Shown in pieces: positions 9,076-17,924 of a stretch of DNA of 64,000 bases. Position 1 is the stretch's first letter; the number at the start of each line of letters is the position of its first letter. Where the stretch lies: assembly GCF_004328705.1 (NCBI RefSeq), contig NZ_CP035319.1, positions 1,736,001 to 1,800,000 of the forward strand, written 5' to 3'. Under the pieces are notes generated by a model. The model was not told the DNA's origin. It made no database searches and worked only from the letters and a program-made list of their open reading frames with translations. The translations under genes were made by a program, and so were the position numbers. Source of the stretch: Rhodococcus sp. ABRD24 (GTDB lineage Bacteria; Actinomycetota; Actinomycetes; Mycobacteriales; Mycobacteriaceae).

Positions 9076-10638
9076 ATGGCAGAGCACGGATGGGACCTCA
9101 TCGTGGTCGGTGCCGGATCCGCAGGGACCGCCCTTGCGGCGCGGTCGGCGGCCCAAGGGAAAAGGGTGCTACTACTCGAGGCTGGATCCGACTACCGGTC
9201 GGCCGAACTGCCCGATGTGTGGCGCTCACCGAATCCCTGGCGGGCATTGAGTGATCCCATAGCCTGCGAAGCCTATGTGTGGCAGGGACTCAACGCTTCC
9301 CGTACCGACAAGCAGGATCCCGCACCGTTCTGGCGCGGCCGAGGAATGGGTGGCTGCTCGACGATCAACGGCCAGATTGCAATCCGCCCTCCGATGGAGG
9401 ATTTCGACGACTGGGCTCGGACCGGCTGCAAGGGCTGGTCCCGCGAGGACGTGCTGCCGTACTTCGCGAGACTCGAGGACGACGAAATGTTCGGCGAGAT
9501 GCCCTATCACGGACGGGGCGGTCCGATCCCGATCCACCGCACGCCGAAGGAGGCATGGGGTTCAGTGGACGGCGCGCTGTACCGCGCCGCGCTGGCCGCC
9601 GGCCATGGCTGGGCGGAAGACGTGAACGCACCAGGCGCAGTGGGTGTCTCGCCGTACCCAATCAACTCCCGCGACGGTCGTCGAGTGTCGACGAACGACG
9701 CGTATCTGGAGCCGGCACGCGATCTGAACACGCTCACCATCCGCGGTGACGTGTTGGTCGACCGGATTGTCTTCGACGAAGACCGTGCGGTCGGCGTGCA
9801 GGTTCTGTCCGGAGATCGTTCTGATGTGCACCACGCTGATCGAATTGCGTTGTGCGCCGGTTCCATCCACTCGCCGGCGATCCTGCTTCGATCCGGCATC
9901 GGGCCGGCCGCTCACCTGGAAGACCTCGGTATCGACGTGCGGTGCGATCTGCCAGTCGGGCGGGGATTGCAGGATCATCCTTTGAACTTCGTTCGGATCC
10001 CGCTGAACAAACAATCGATGGTGAACACGGTCGATGACCGCCACACGAACGTGTGCGTTCGCTACACCAGCGATGACCCCGCCGGGCAGTTCCTGGACAT
10101 GATGTTGGTCGCAGGAAACCAGACAGTCCTCGCCATGGAGATTCCCGACCTGTCAGGAATGGGTTCCTTCGGCTTGTGGCTCGATCAGGTGTACTCGAGA
10201 GGATCTGTGACCCTGACATCTTCGAATCCCACGGTGCAACCACAGGTGCACGAACGGATGCTCTCCGACGAACGGGACTTGTCCCGAATGCGCAGCGGCA
10301 TCCGCCACCTCGTCGACCTCGCATGCCACGATGAAGTCGAGCCAATCCGGCAGTATTCTGTGGATCGGCTCAACGAGCGGCTTTTCGGTGTGCTGGACAA
10401 CGACGACGAGCTTGACAAGTTCTTGCTCGAGACCTCGATGGACGCACAGCACGCGACCAGCACGTGTCGCATGGGCGACCCCGCGGAGTCGACCACCGTG
10501 GTCGATTCCGACTGCCGCGTACTCGGAGTGGAAGCCTTGCACGTCGTCGATGCCTCGATCTTCCCCACTGTCCCCCGGGCCAACACCCATCTTGCTGCCG
10601 TCATGGTCGGCGAGCTCATGGCCGACCGGATCGACTAG
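9076..10638 (+). CDS. GMC-family FAD alcohol oxidase/dehydrogenase
   Basis: The 520-residue glucose-methanol-choline flavoenzyme has the FAD Rossmann motif VVGAGSAG near the N-terminus and GGCSTING in the GMC signature. Its catalytic His is in DAQHATSTC (H459), paired with the Asn of PRANTH (about 503), as in choline-oxidising members. It oxidises an alcohol to an aldehyde. The chosen ATG at 9076 has TAGGAGAA upstream; a start at 9055 would lack one. The downstream aldehyde dehydrogenase begins 11 bases after its stop, so the pair probably takes an alcohol to an acid. Choline is possible, but the gene context does not favour it. Confidence 0.88.
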   Translation: MAEHGWDLIVVGAGSAGTALAARSAAQGKRVLLLEAGSDYRSAELPDVWRSPNPWRALSDPIACEAYVWQGLNASRTDKQDPAPFWRGRGMGGCSTINGQIAIRPPMEDFDDWARTGCKGWSREDVLPYFARLEDDEMFGEMPYHGRGGPIPIHRTPKEAWGSVDGALYRAALAAGHGWAEDVNAPGAVGVSPYPINSRDGRRVSTNDAYLEPARDLNTLTIRGDVLVDRIVFDEDRAVGVQVLSGDRSDVHHADRIALCAGSIHSPAILLRSGIGPAAHLEDLGIDVRCDLPVGRGLQDHPLNFVRIPLNKQSMVNTVDDRHTNVCVRYTSDDPAGQFLDMMLVAGNQTVLAMEIPDLSGMGSFGLWLDQVYSRGSVTLTSSNPTVQPQVHERMLSDERDLSRMRSGIRHLVDLACHDEVEPIRQYSVDRLNERLFGVLDNDDELDKFLLETSMDAQHATSTCRMGDPAESTTVVDSDCRVLGVEALHVVDASIFPTVPRANTHLAAVMVGELMADRID

Positions 10639-10648
10639 GAGTACGCGA

Positions 10649-12067
10649 ATGGAATTCCTTCGAAACCTCATCGCGGGCGTTTGGACCGAGTCCTGCGCCG
10701 ACTCCTACTCCGACTTGGTCAACCCTGCCACGGAAGAAGTCGTTGCACGCTATCCCGCTGGAGCGTCGGAGGACGTGGACTTGGCCGTCGCGGGCGCAGC
10801 AGTGGCACAGCGCTCCTGGGCTGCACTCCCTGTCGAGAAGCGAGTGCGGGAGATTACCGAGTGGGCCCGCGCCATCGCAGATCAGGCAGACGCTCTGGCG
10901 TGGGCCGAGTACCTCGAGATGGGCCGACCACCAGAGGTGGGGCGCACGGCCATCATTCGCGCTGCCAACGCCTTTGAAACGAGCGCGGCGCAGGCTCTCA
11001 CCTACGAATTCGAGTCCGTGATCGCGGACGGCGACGGCGAGACGAGGATCCTGAGAAGGCCGGTAGGGGTCGTTGCCCTCATTGCCCCTTGGAACTACCC
11101 ACTCGCGGGTGTGCTCTCGACACTCGGGCCGCTCCTGGCTGCGGGGAACAGCGTCGTCATCAAACCATCGGAGAAGTCTCCACTCTCCGCAGTCCGACTC
11201 CTCGACAGATCACCGCTACCACCCGGCGTTGTCAGTCTCGTCCTCGGCGACTCCAGGGCTGGTGCCCCACTGGTCGAGCATCCGGATATCGGACTCGTGC
11301 ATTTCACCGGCTCGGTGGACACCGGCCGTCGGGTCGGCGCCAGCGCTGGTGCCGCGTTGCGTCGCACGATCCTGGAGCTTGGAGGTAAGGATCCCGTCAT
11401 TGTCGACTCAGATGTCGACCCGGTCACGACTGCGGCGGCGGTCGCCCGTGGCGCATTCATGAACACCGGACAGCTTTGCACCTCGATGGAACGGATCTAT
11501 GTCCATTCCGACATCGCGACGCGATTCGTCGACGAGTTGGTTCAGGCAGCGGCGCAGTACAGGATCACCGAATCCTCCTCCGGTTCAACCGAACTTGGAC
11601 CGTTGATCGACCAACGCCAGCGCAACCTCGTGCATGAGCACGTGATGGACGCCGTCGAGCGGGGAGCAACCGTTCTCACCGGCGGTACGGTGCCGGAAGG
11701 TCCCGGATTCTATTATCCGGCAACTGTATTGACCAATGTGGACGAGACGATGTCAGTCATGACAGAGGAAACCTTCGGCCCGGTTGCTCCAGTGAAAGTG
11801 GTTTCCACGTTCGAGGAGGCCCTCGAGTGCGCCGCGAAATCTCACTACGGCCTCGGGGCCACCGTCTACACGAACAATGCCGAGCACGCCGAGGCAGCCG
11901 CGACCCTTCCCGCAGGCCAGATCTGGATCAACCAATGGCGTGGCGGCGGCCCGAACAGCATCCACGAGCCCGCCAAGAACAGCGGCATGGGTGCGACAGG
12001 CTCCCATGCGACCTACGATGCGGCGACCCGACCTACCTCGGTATACCGGCCAACCTTGCGATCGTGA
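10649..12067 (+). CDS. NAD(P)-dependent aldehyde dehydrogenase coupled to the GMC enzyme
   Basis: The 472-residue protein carries the ALDH hallmarks: APWNYPL in the active-site entry, LELGGKDP with the general-base Glu, and the nucleophilic Cys in NTGQLCTSMERI. AGGAG lies just upstream of the ATG, which is only 11 bases after the GMC stop. It most likely oxidises the aldehyde made by that enzyme to a carboxylate. A longer open frame from 10331 overlaps the GMC gene and is not the start. Family-level similarity to succinate-semialdehyde or betaine-aldehyde dehydrogenases does not fix the substrate. Confidence 0.88.
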   Translation: MEFLRNLIAGVWTESCADSYSDLVNPATEEVVARYPAGASEDVDLAVAGAAVAQRSWAALPVEKRVREITEWARAIADQADALAWAEYLEMGRPPEVGRTAIIRAANAFETSAAQALTYEFESVIADGDGETRILRRPVGVVALIAPWNYPLAGVLSTLGPLLAAGNSVVIKPSEKSPLSAVRLLDRSPLPPGVVSLVLGDSRAGAPLVEHPDIGLVHFTGSVDTGRRVGASAGAALRRTILELGGKDPVIVDSDVDPVTTAAAVARGAFMNTGQLCTSMERIYVHSDIATRFVDELVQAAAQYRITESSSGSTELGPLIDQRQRNLVHEHVMDAVERGATVLTGGTVPEGPGFYYPATVLTNVDETMSVMTEETFGPVAPVKVVSTFEEALECAAKSHYGLGATVYTNNAEHAEAAATLPAGQIWINQWRGGGPNSIHEPAKNSGMGATGSHATYDAATRPTSVYRPTLRS

Positions 12068-12297
12068 TCCACCATCTGTTCCCTGACCACCCGTACCAGA
12101 GTGCAGACTACCCAAGGGAATCTCTACCGGCGCGAGGTCGATGAGCGTCTTCGACCGGCCTCCCAGATCATCGGTGACGTCACTTCGCGGGATCGAATCG
12201 GCATAACCGGTCGATTCATCTGCGGCGAACGAACGATAATTGCGTCCTCACCAACTGGCGTCCACCGACGGCGAGCACCTACAAACCAGCGATACGG

Positions 12298-13410
12298 ATG
12301 ACAACGATGCATCAGCAGAGCAATCGCGACTTCCACGACGGAGCCGATGCTGGCCGTGGCTTCCGCAGCGACAATGCGTCCGGCATCCACCCGGCTGTCC
12401 TCGCCGCAATCGCGGAGGCAAACATCGGGCATGCGCCCGCGTACGGCGCCGACCGCTGGACAGCTGACGCGCTCCGGCTACTCGCCGAGCAATTCGGCGC
12501 CGGCAGCCAGGCGTTTCTTGTTCTCAACGGTACCGGCGCCAACGTTTCAGCACTGTCCGCGATGCTTCGGCCCCACCAGGCTGTGGTGTGTTCGACCGTT
12601 GCACACCTATTCACCGACGAGTGCGGAGCACCGACGCGCTTCACAGGTAGCACGGTGCTTCCCGTACCCGCCGAGCACGGTCTGTTGACCCCCGACCGAA
12701 TCGACGCCTCACTCCCCCAATCGAATCGAGGCGAGCACCAAGTCGTGCCTGCCGTCCTTTCCCTGACCAATGCCACAGAACTCGGGACCGTGTACCGGCC
12801 AGATCAGGTAGCCGACCTGGCAGAGTGGGCCCACAGTCGGGGGATGCTGGTCCACATGGACGGAGCCCGCCTCGCGAACGCCGCCGTATCCGCCAGGTCC
12901 TCGCTGACAGATGTCAGCATCGCCGCCGGCGTTGATGTGCTCACCTTCGGCGGCACGAAGAACGGACTCCTACTCGGTGAGGCAGTGGTGTTCGCGGGCA
13001 CCGCAGCTGGTCTGGCAATGGCCCGCGATTTCCGCTACATCCGCAAGCAGTCCGCACAGTTGGCGTCGAAGATGCGCTTCGTGGCCGCGCAGTTCGTGGG
13101 ATTGCTCAACGATGAGCTATGGCGCAGAAACGCGACAGCGGCCAACGCAGCGGCGACCTATCTGGGGCAGCAACTGTCTTCGGTCGCGGGGGTACAACTA
13201 GTCCACCCGGTCCAAGCCAACTCCGTCTTCGCCACGATGCCCCCCGCGATCGCCCTCCGACTGCGTAAGGACTTCGGGGCCAATATTTGGGAGCAATCGA
13301 CCGGCGTAGTGCGGCTCGTCTGTTCCTTCGACACCTCACCAAACGATGTAGACGGACTTGTCGCAGCTGCGAGAAGCACGTCCGGCGACGATCCCACCGC
13401 ATGTGACTGA
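12298..13410 (+). CDS. Threonine/phenylserine-type aldolase (PLP, beta-eliminating lyase fold)
   Basis: This 370-residue fold-type I PLP enzyme resembles low-specificity threonine aldolases. It has SDNASGIHP and YGADRWTADA at the N-terminus, HMDGARLANA in the middle, and the PLP lysine in FGGTKNG (K221). Such enzymes split beta-hydroxy amino acids into glycine plus an aldehyde and often accept aryl-serines. Between two aldehyde dehydrogenases, cleavage of an aryl-serine to aryl aldehyde plus glycine is attractive, and gcvP lies in the same region. It follows ALDH1 after a 230-base gap with no recognised gene. True substrate and stereopreference are unknown. Confidence 0.85.
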   Translation: MTTMHQQSNRDFHDGADAGRGFRSDNASGIHPAVLAAIAEANIGHAPAYGADRWTADALRLLAEQFGAGSQAFLVLNGTGANVSALSAMLRPHQAVVCSTVAHLFTDECGAPTRFTGSTVLPVPAEHGLLTPDRIDASLPQSNRGEHQVVPAVLSLTNATELGTVYRPDQVADLAEWAHSRGMLVHMDGARLANAAVSARSSLTDVSIAAGVDVLTFGGTKNGLLLGEAVVFAGTAAGLAMARDFRYIRKQSAQLASKMRFVAAQFVGLLNDELWRRNATAANAAATYLGQQLSSVAGVQLVHPVQANSVFATMPPAIALRLRKDFGANIWEQSTGVVRLVCSFDTSPNDVDGLVAAARSTSGDDPTACD

Positions 13411-13470
13411 TGCGTTGGGATCAGTATTCGCAATAGAAGAACATCCCCTGAACGAAAGGCAGAGTCGACC

Positions 13471-14955
13471 GTGAACGAGCAGGAAACCAGCGAGGCCGCA
13501 CACACCCAGCCCCGGCATTACATCGGCGGACAATTTTCCGACACAGGCACCTCGTTCGATGTAATTCACCCAGCTGACGGTTCCGTCGTCGGCTGCGCAC
13601 CCGAAGCCGACGCAGCGACCGTCGACGCGGCTGTACAGGCGGCCCGCGCTGCCCTCCTCGGCCCTTGGGGCCAGTCCTCGGTGGAGGAGCGTTGCGCTCT
13701 GCTGCGTGCGATCGCTGACGGCATCGAGGCCAGGTTCGACGAGTTCGTAGCGGCAGAGGTGGCAGATACTGGCAAACCTGAATCTCTGGCTCGAAGCGTG
13801 GACATTCCCCGCAGCATCGAAACCTTCCGCGCCTATGCGGATCTCGCGTGGGCTCGATCCGAACGAGCCTTCACCACACCCACCCCAGACGGAGCCGGGG
13901 CACTGAACTACACAGTGCACAGGCCTCGTGGTGTCGTCGCAATCGTGGCGCCATGGAACCTGCCCCTGCTGTTGCTGAGCCTGAAGGTGGCGCCCGCGTT
14001 GGTCACCGGCAACGCCATCGTCGCCAAGCCTTCCGAACTGACGCCCACTTCAGCAACCATGCTTGCCGAGGTGATCCACGACTGTGGCCTGGTCGAGGGG
14101 GCGTTCAACGTAGTGCACGGCTTCGGGGGTGGAAGTGCGGGTGCCCATCTCACCAGCCATCCTGATATCGATGCGGTGGCCTTCACCGGAGACTCCGGCA
14201 CCGGTAGAGCCATCATGGGAGCGGCCGCCGAACAGCTGACGCCGGTCTCGTTCGAACTCGGTGGGAAGAACCCCGCCCTCGTCTTCGCTGACGCCGACTT
14301 CGACGCCGCGGTAGAGGGTACGGTACGGTCCGCGTTCACCAATGCGGGGCAGATTTGCCTCTGTACCGAACGCGTATACGTCGAACGACCGATCTTCGAC
14401 GATTTTGTCGCGGCACTTGCGGACCGAGCCAAGAACCTGTCCGTGGGACGCCCCTACGACGCCGACACTTGGATGGGTCCGTTGGCATCGGCCGACCATC
14501 GGAGCAAGGTGCTCGGCTATTACCGATTGGCCGAGCAGGAAGGTGCGAAGATCCACGCCGGCGGCGGTGTTCCGGTATTCGGAGACGAGCGGGACAGTGG
14601 GTTCTTCGTCGATCCGACGGTGATTACCGGTCTATCCCGAGACGCTCGTACTGTCCGAGAGGAGATCTTCGGGCCGATCTGTCACGTTGCCCCCTTCGAC
14701 GACGAGGCAACGGCCGTAGAACTGGCGAACGAAAGCGCGTTCGGCCTGGCTGCAAGCCTGTGGACCAGTTCTCTGTCGCGAGCGCATCGGGTTGCTCCCC
14801 GTCTGCAGAACGGTATCGTATGGGTCAACTGCTGGAATCTGCGTGACCATCGCACACCATTCGGTGGATTGAAGGCATCAGGTATCGGCCGCGAGGGCGG
14901 CGAGTATTCTCTCGACTTCTTTTCGGAACCGGTGAATGTGTGCGTGAAACTCTGA
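13471..14955 (+). CDS. Second aldehyde dehydrogenase (2-hydroxymuconic-semialdehyde/aromatic aldehyde type)
   Basis: The 494-residue ALDH has catalytic Cys in NAGQICLCTERVYVER, general-base Glu in FELGGKNP, and a C-terminus GIGREGGEYSLDFFSEPVNVCVKL. These resemble the hydroxymuconic- and aminomuconic-semialdehyde dehydrogenase branch. GTG at 13471 is the start, with AAAGG upstream. No extradiol dioxygenase is visible, so a ring-cleavage role is unsupported here. Coming after the aldolase, it may oxidise the released aldehyde to an acid. It is probably co-transcribed with the aldolase, 60 bases upstream. Confidence 0.87.
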   Translation: MNEQETSEAAHTQPRHYIGGQFSDTGTSFDVIHPADGSVVGCAPEADAATVDAAVQAARAALLGPWGQSSVEERCALLRAIADGIEARFDEFVAAEVADTGKPESLARSVDIPRSIETFRAYADLAWARSERAFTTPTPDGAGALNYTVHRPRGVVAIVAPWNLPLLLLSLKVAPALVTGNAIVAKPSELTPTSATMLAEVIHDCGLVEGAFNVVHGFGGGSAGAHLTSHPDIDAVAFTGDSGTGRAIMGAAAEQLTPVSFELGGKNPALVFADADFDAAVEGTVRSAFTNAGQICLCTERVYVERPIFDDFVAALADRAKNLSVGRPYDADTWMGPLASADHRSKVLGYYRLAEQEGAKIHAGGGVPVFGDERDSGFFVDPTVITGLSRDARTVREEIFGPICHVAPFDDEATAVELANESAFGLAASLWTSSLSRAHRVAPRLQNGIVWVNCWNLRDHRTPFGGLKASGIGREGGEYSLDFFSEPVNVCVKL

Positions 14956-15215
14956 TTCTCGGGATCAGGACGAATCACTGCAACCGCAGAATCATCCAGA
15001 AATACTTGGGGTGTGCATTGTTCACGTAGCCGCCCCTCGTCGCGCGGGGCAACGGACTCTACCGGCAAGCTTCACCCCGGCGAACCCTTGCAGAAGGGGC
15101 TGCCCCTCCGCCCCGGGCGTGAATCACCGAGAATTAGCTCAGCGGTACGCCGGTCTGCAAATGGGCGATGGTCACAGAATCACGCTCTCCGGGACAGCTC
15201 GTCTTCGGTGTCGCT

Positions 15216-15893
15216 TCATCCAGTCTCAGCGATAGGTTCCAACTCTTGCGATGCGCCGCGCGATAGTTGGAGGCCCTGTCTGGTGGGGCGGTCCATAAGC
15301 TCGGCGAGCTGCTCACGGTCGCACGCTGCGAGCGCTACGATGATTTGTTCGAAACGCATGGTAGAGCCCTGCGGGGCGGCTACCACATCGTAGTTCCGGG
15401 AACGATAGGAAGCGGTAGCGGTCCACAGGCGCTCTATCTCGGCCACGATCAAATTGCTTGGCGAAAGCCGATAGACGTCCAAAAAGAATGCGACAACATC
15501 CTGCATGGCCAGATCCGGCCGCCCCTCCTTGACATGAGGCTCTATCAGGGAGGCCCTGTTGCGGATGGCTTCCAGCTGCTCGGGGTCGGGCCATTCCAGC
15601 GTCCGGATCGCCTCCTGTTCGAGCAGTCGGCGCATGGTGTACAGCTGGTGCATCTCGTGGATGCTGTACTTAGCCACGAAGTAACCCTGATTGAGGCTGT
15701 GCATCAGCAGCCCCGCGTTCGTCAGGATCTCGAGCGCCTCACGAACGGGCGGCCGGCTGACACCGCAGCGCTCTGCCCACACCTGCTGCCTGATCTGCTC
15801 GCCCGGCCCCAGGTCGCCGTTCAAGATTGCGGCTCTTATCATCTGCAGAACCTTGGCAGTTGTCCGGCTCCCGGGTGGGACAAAGGTCGACAT
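15216..15893 (-). CDS. GntR-family regulator with FCD ligand domain
   Basis: This 225-residue regulator has an N-terminal winged helix (about 10-75, AERCGVSRPPVREALEILTNAGLL) and a C-terminal all-helical FCD domain with several His/Asp/Glu positions, as in the FadR/VanR subfamily. These proteins usually bind small organic acids and repress catabolic operons. It sits between the plus-strand and minus-strand catabolic blocks, convergent with ALDH2. The ATTG-N4-CAAT-like sites upstream of three catabolic genes are typical in form for FCD-type GntR operators and make it the best candidate controller. The link is inferred. Confidence 0.88.
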   Translation of the reverse strand: MSTFVPPGSRTTAKVLQMIRAAILNGDLGPGEQIRQQVWAERCGVSRPPVREALEILTNAGLLMHSLNQGYFVAKYSIHEMHQLYTMRRLLEQEAIRTLEWPDPEQLEAIRNRASLIEPHVKEGRPDLAMQDVVAFFLDVYRLSPSNLIVAEIERLWTATASYRSRNYDVVAAPQGSTMRFEQIIVALAACDREQLAELMDRPTRQGLQLSRGASQELEPIAETG

Positions 15894-16467
15894 AAATCGA
15901 GACTATCAGGTATAGCGCACCCACGATTAGCTGCCCGCAGGTGGTCGCCATCCCTGTTCGTGTAATTCTGCAGATCGATCGACTGTTCGGTGCAGCAGCA
16001 CAAATTTGTGTGCAATGGCGGCACGATCCCCGCATGTGAGGGTGAGTCCAGCAGTTCACAGCAGCCCGGATGCAGGGTGAGATTCAGATCAACCCGACGG
16101 TGGGGTTTTTCGGCCCGCCTGCGGCAAGGGAAGGTTCCGCATGCACTCTTCGACGTGCCGCCGGGTCCGCGCCGACGTCGCAGGTACTGGATCCGGGCTC
16201 CGCGGTTCCCCCGGTGGCGCAGGAGGTCGCGATCCTCGGACACGCTCGTCGCCTGCCGCAGAGGAAGGCAGCCGATCCCAATCGCGGTACGCTCCCTCGG
16301 CGAGGATGCCGTCTGACAGAATCACACCCTCGGTCCCGGGATCAGCTTGGTTCACAATCGAATCCGAGACTCGTCATTCAACCGACACGTACACGCGCCG
16401 GGGCCCACAGAAGCTCGAGCCTCATTCGATGTTTCACGAGCCGTCCGGCAACTCGCCCTGGAGAAGT
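15894..16467. other. Gene-poor gap between the reductase 3' end and the GntR regulator
   Basis: This 574-base stretch lies between the end of the reductase gene and the start of the GntR gene. Short frames exist on both strands (such as 16070-16624 plus and 16089-16355 minus), but none shows a recognisable family. The GntR promoter should lie at the left end, near the palindrome at 15999-16010. It may contain decayed sequence left by rearrangement. Confidence 0.45.
15999..16010. promoter_or_regulatory. Perfect 12-bp palindrome upstream of the GntR gene
   Basis: CACAAATTTGTG is a perfect palindrome about 106 bases upstream of the GntR start codon, in AT-rich sequence unlike its surroundings. 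It could be an autoregulatory operator. It does not match the ATTGAAGACA core of the other shared elements, so a different binder or chance occurrence is possible. Confidence 0.4.
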
Positions 16468-17433
16468 TCAGAGATCGAGGACGAGCCGATCCGTCAACGA
16501 GCGTGAGACGCAGACGATCATGCTCGAGTTCTCCTCCCGGTCGTCGGGGCTCAGCACATCGTCCCGGTGGTCAGGAAGGCCTGCCAGAACGCCGGTCTCA
16601 CAGGACCCGCAGAATCCCTGCTGACAGGACGATTCGACTTCAATTCCGGAACGACTGAGCGCGGTGATGATGGATTCGTTCGCGTCGACTCGGATCGTGC
16701 GACCGGACCGTGCGCATTCGACCTCGAAGGTACCCGCGGAGTTCGACGCCGTTTCGTCGGCGCTGGTATTCGCTTTCGTGAACCGTTCGAACCGGACTGT
16801 ATCGTCCGGCCAGGACTTGCCGTGAGACCGCACCGCATCGATCAGAGAGGACGGTCCACAACAGTAGATCCGTTGTCCACCAGCGTATTCACCGACTATC
16901 GTGTCCAGCGGTAGCGGCCCGCACTCGTCCAGGGGGTAGATGTGGACCCGCTGACTCTTTGGCAATTCCTCCAGAAATGCCATGGATTCGCGGGTGCGGC
17001 CTCCGTACCAGAGAGTCCAATCGAGACCACGATCACGACAGGTAGCGATCATCGGCAGTAGCGGCGTGATACCGATCCCACCAGCGATGAAGATGATGCT
17101 GCCCGGCGATCCCGGCGACGGTGTGAAGGCAAACAGGTTGCGGGGTGGTGACACCGTGACTTGGGTACCTGCCTGCAAAACATCATGCACCCAAGTGGAC
17201 ACGCCGTCAGGGGCGTCATTGCGGAGAACGCCGAGTCGCCACTGTTTGGCGGTAGGTTCACCGCAGAGTGAGTACTGGCGTCGAAGTCCGTCGTCTCGGA
17301 CCAGGTCGATGTGGGCGCCCGGCTGCCACGACGGCAATGGCCTACCGTCGGGGTCGGACAACCAGAGCGAGACCACACCGTCGCTCACAACCTTCTTCCG
17401 CTCCACGATCACGGAAAGATCAGCCTTCTTCAT
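16468..17433 (-). CDS. Phthalate-dioxygenase-reductase-type oxidoreductase (VanB-like, FMN + 2Fe-2S)
   Basis: The 321-residue electron-transfer protein has an N-terminal flavin domain (QYSLCG), an NAD domain (GGIGITPLLPM), and a C-terminal plant-type ferredoxin with CQQGFCGSC plus a distal Cys in MIVCVSR. It carries electrons from NAD(P)H to a class IA Rieske oxygenase, presumably the one at 17921-19267. The ATG at 17433 has GAAGGAG eight bases upstream; an upstream in-frame start at 17541 overlaps a hairpin and is rejected. About 245 bases separate it from the HicB-like gene, including a strong hairpin. Confidence 0.9.
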   Translation of the reverse strand: MKKADLSVIVERKKVVSDGVVSLWLSDPDGRPLPSWQPGAHIDLVRDDGLRRQYSLCGEPTAKQWRLGVLRNDAPDGVSTWVHDVLQAGTQVTVSPPRNLFAFTPSPGSPGSIIFIAGGIGITPLLPMIATCRDRGLDWTLWYGGRTRESMAFLEELPKSQRVHIYPLDECGPLPLDTIVGEYAGGQRIYCCGPSSLIDAVRSHGKSWPDDTVRFERFTKANTSADETASNSAGTFEVECARSGRTIRVDANESIITALSRSGIEVESSCQQGFCGSCETGVLAGLPDHRDDVLSPDDREENSSMIVCVSRSLTDRLVLDL

Positions 17434-17533
17434 TTCGGACTCCTTCGGTATTGCGGACAGGAGCGCGCCGAGACAGACCTCGTGCTGAGGGACGGGGTCC
17501 CCTCGATCAACATCAAGGCGATGCGGGCCTACA

Positions 17534-17566
17534 CCCCGCACAGTGAGACTTCTTGACTGTGCGGGG
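17534..17566. terminator. Perfect 11-bp stem hairpin inside the Rieske-reductase gene group
   Basis: CCCCGCACAGT (17534-17544) and ACTGTGCGGGG (17556-17566) form a perfect 11-bp stem with an 11-base loop. It lies between the HicB-like gene and the reductase, transcribed on the minus strand. No clear U-tract follows, so partial termination, an mRNA processing/stability element, or an operator are all possible. It would set different levels of oxygenase and reductase. Confidence 0.6.
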
Positions 17567-17678
17567 AAAGCGGCATCCGATCGCTACTCGGCGACTCCGG
17601 AAGCAAACCGCCCCAGCGCGAGGCGTTGACCACGGTGCGTGGCCGACGCCTCGCGCTCGCGTCTATCCAGACGAGACA

Positions 17679-17924
17679 TCAAACGGGGAGTGCGGGGCGG
17701 GGTATGGGGATCGGTGTGTTGGATCGATGCAGCCGAGCCAGGCAATCCTCACGTGCTTGCTCAACGTGCTCCAGGGCCTCGAGAATGTTGGCGGCTGTGG
17801 CGACGCAGTTCGGCAACTCGTCATAGGACAGCCGGCACTGCCAGATCCCGTCCGGCCCCGGTACTGTGGCGACCGTCAGAACATAAGGAATGTCCAAATA
17901 CCACTGTGCGCCGGACATTTTCAA
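17679..17924 (-). CDS. Small HicB-like (antitoxin-fold) protein coupled to the Rieske oxygenase
   Basis: The 81-residue protein reads like the HicB/UPF0150 fold: a beta-rich start (YVLTVATVPGPDGIWQC), then LSYDELPNCVATA and a helical part ending in NTPIPIPRP. This matches the family pattern of LPGC, a helix, and a terminal IPxP. No HicA-like toxin and no added DNA-binding domain are visible. Its ATG overlaps the Rieske stop by four bases (ATGA), so it is translationally coupled to the oxygenase. A structural or regulatory accessory role for the oxygenase is more likely than a toxin-antitoxin pair. Assignment is by motif reading only. Confidence 0.65.
   Translation of the reverse strand: MKMSGAQWYLDIPYVLTVATVPGPDGIWQCRLSYDELPNCVATAANILEALEHVEQAREDCLARLHRSNTPIPIPRPALPV

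Noticed and set aside
13426..13450. A possible fourth copy of the ATTGAAGACA element before ALDH2 (CAATAGAAGAACAT)
   Set aside because: Core is broken by an insertion and mismatches; cannot be told from chance.
15131..15150. GAATTAGCTCAGCGGTACGC resembles the D-arm of a tRNA gene
   Set aside because: No matching acceptor stem, anticodon stem or T-arm could be assembled around it.
16070..16624. A 184-codon plus-strand frame in the 15.9-16.5 kb gap
   Set aside because: Arg/Ser-rich composition without family signature, and it runs into the reductase gene on the other strand.
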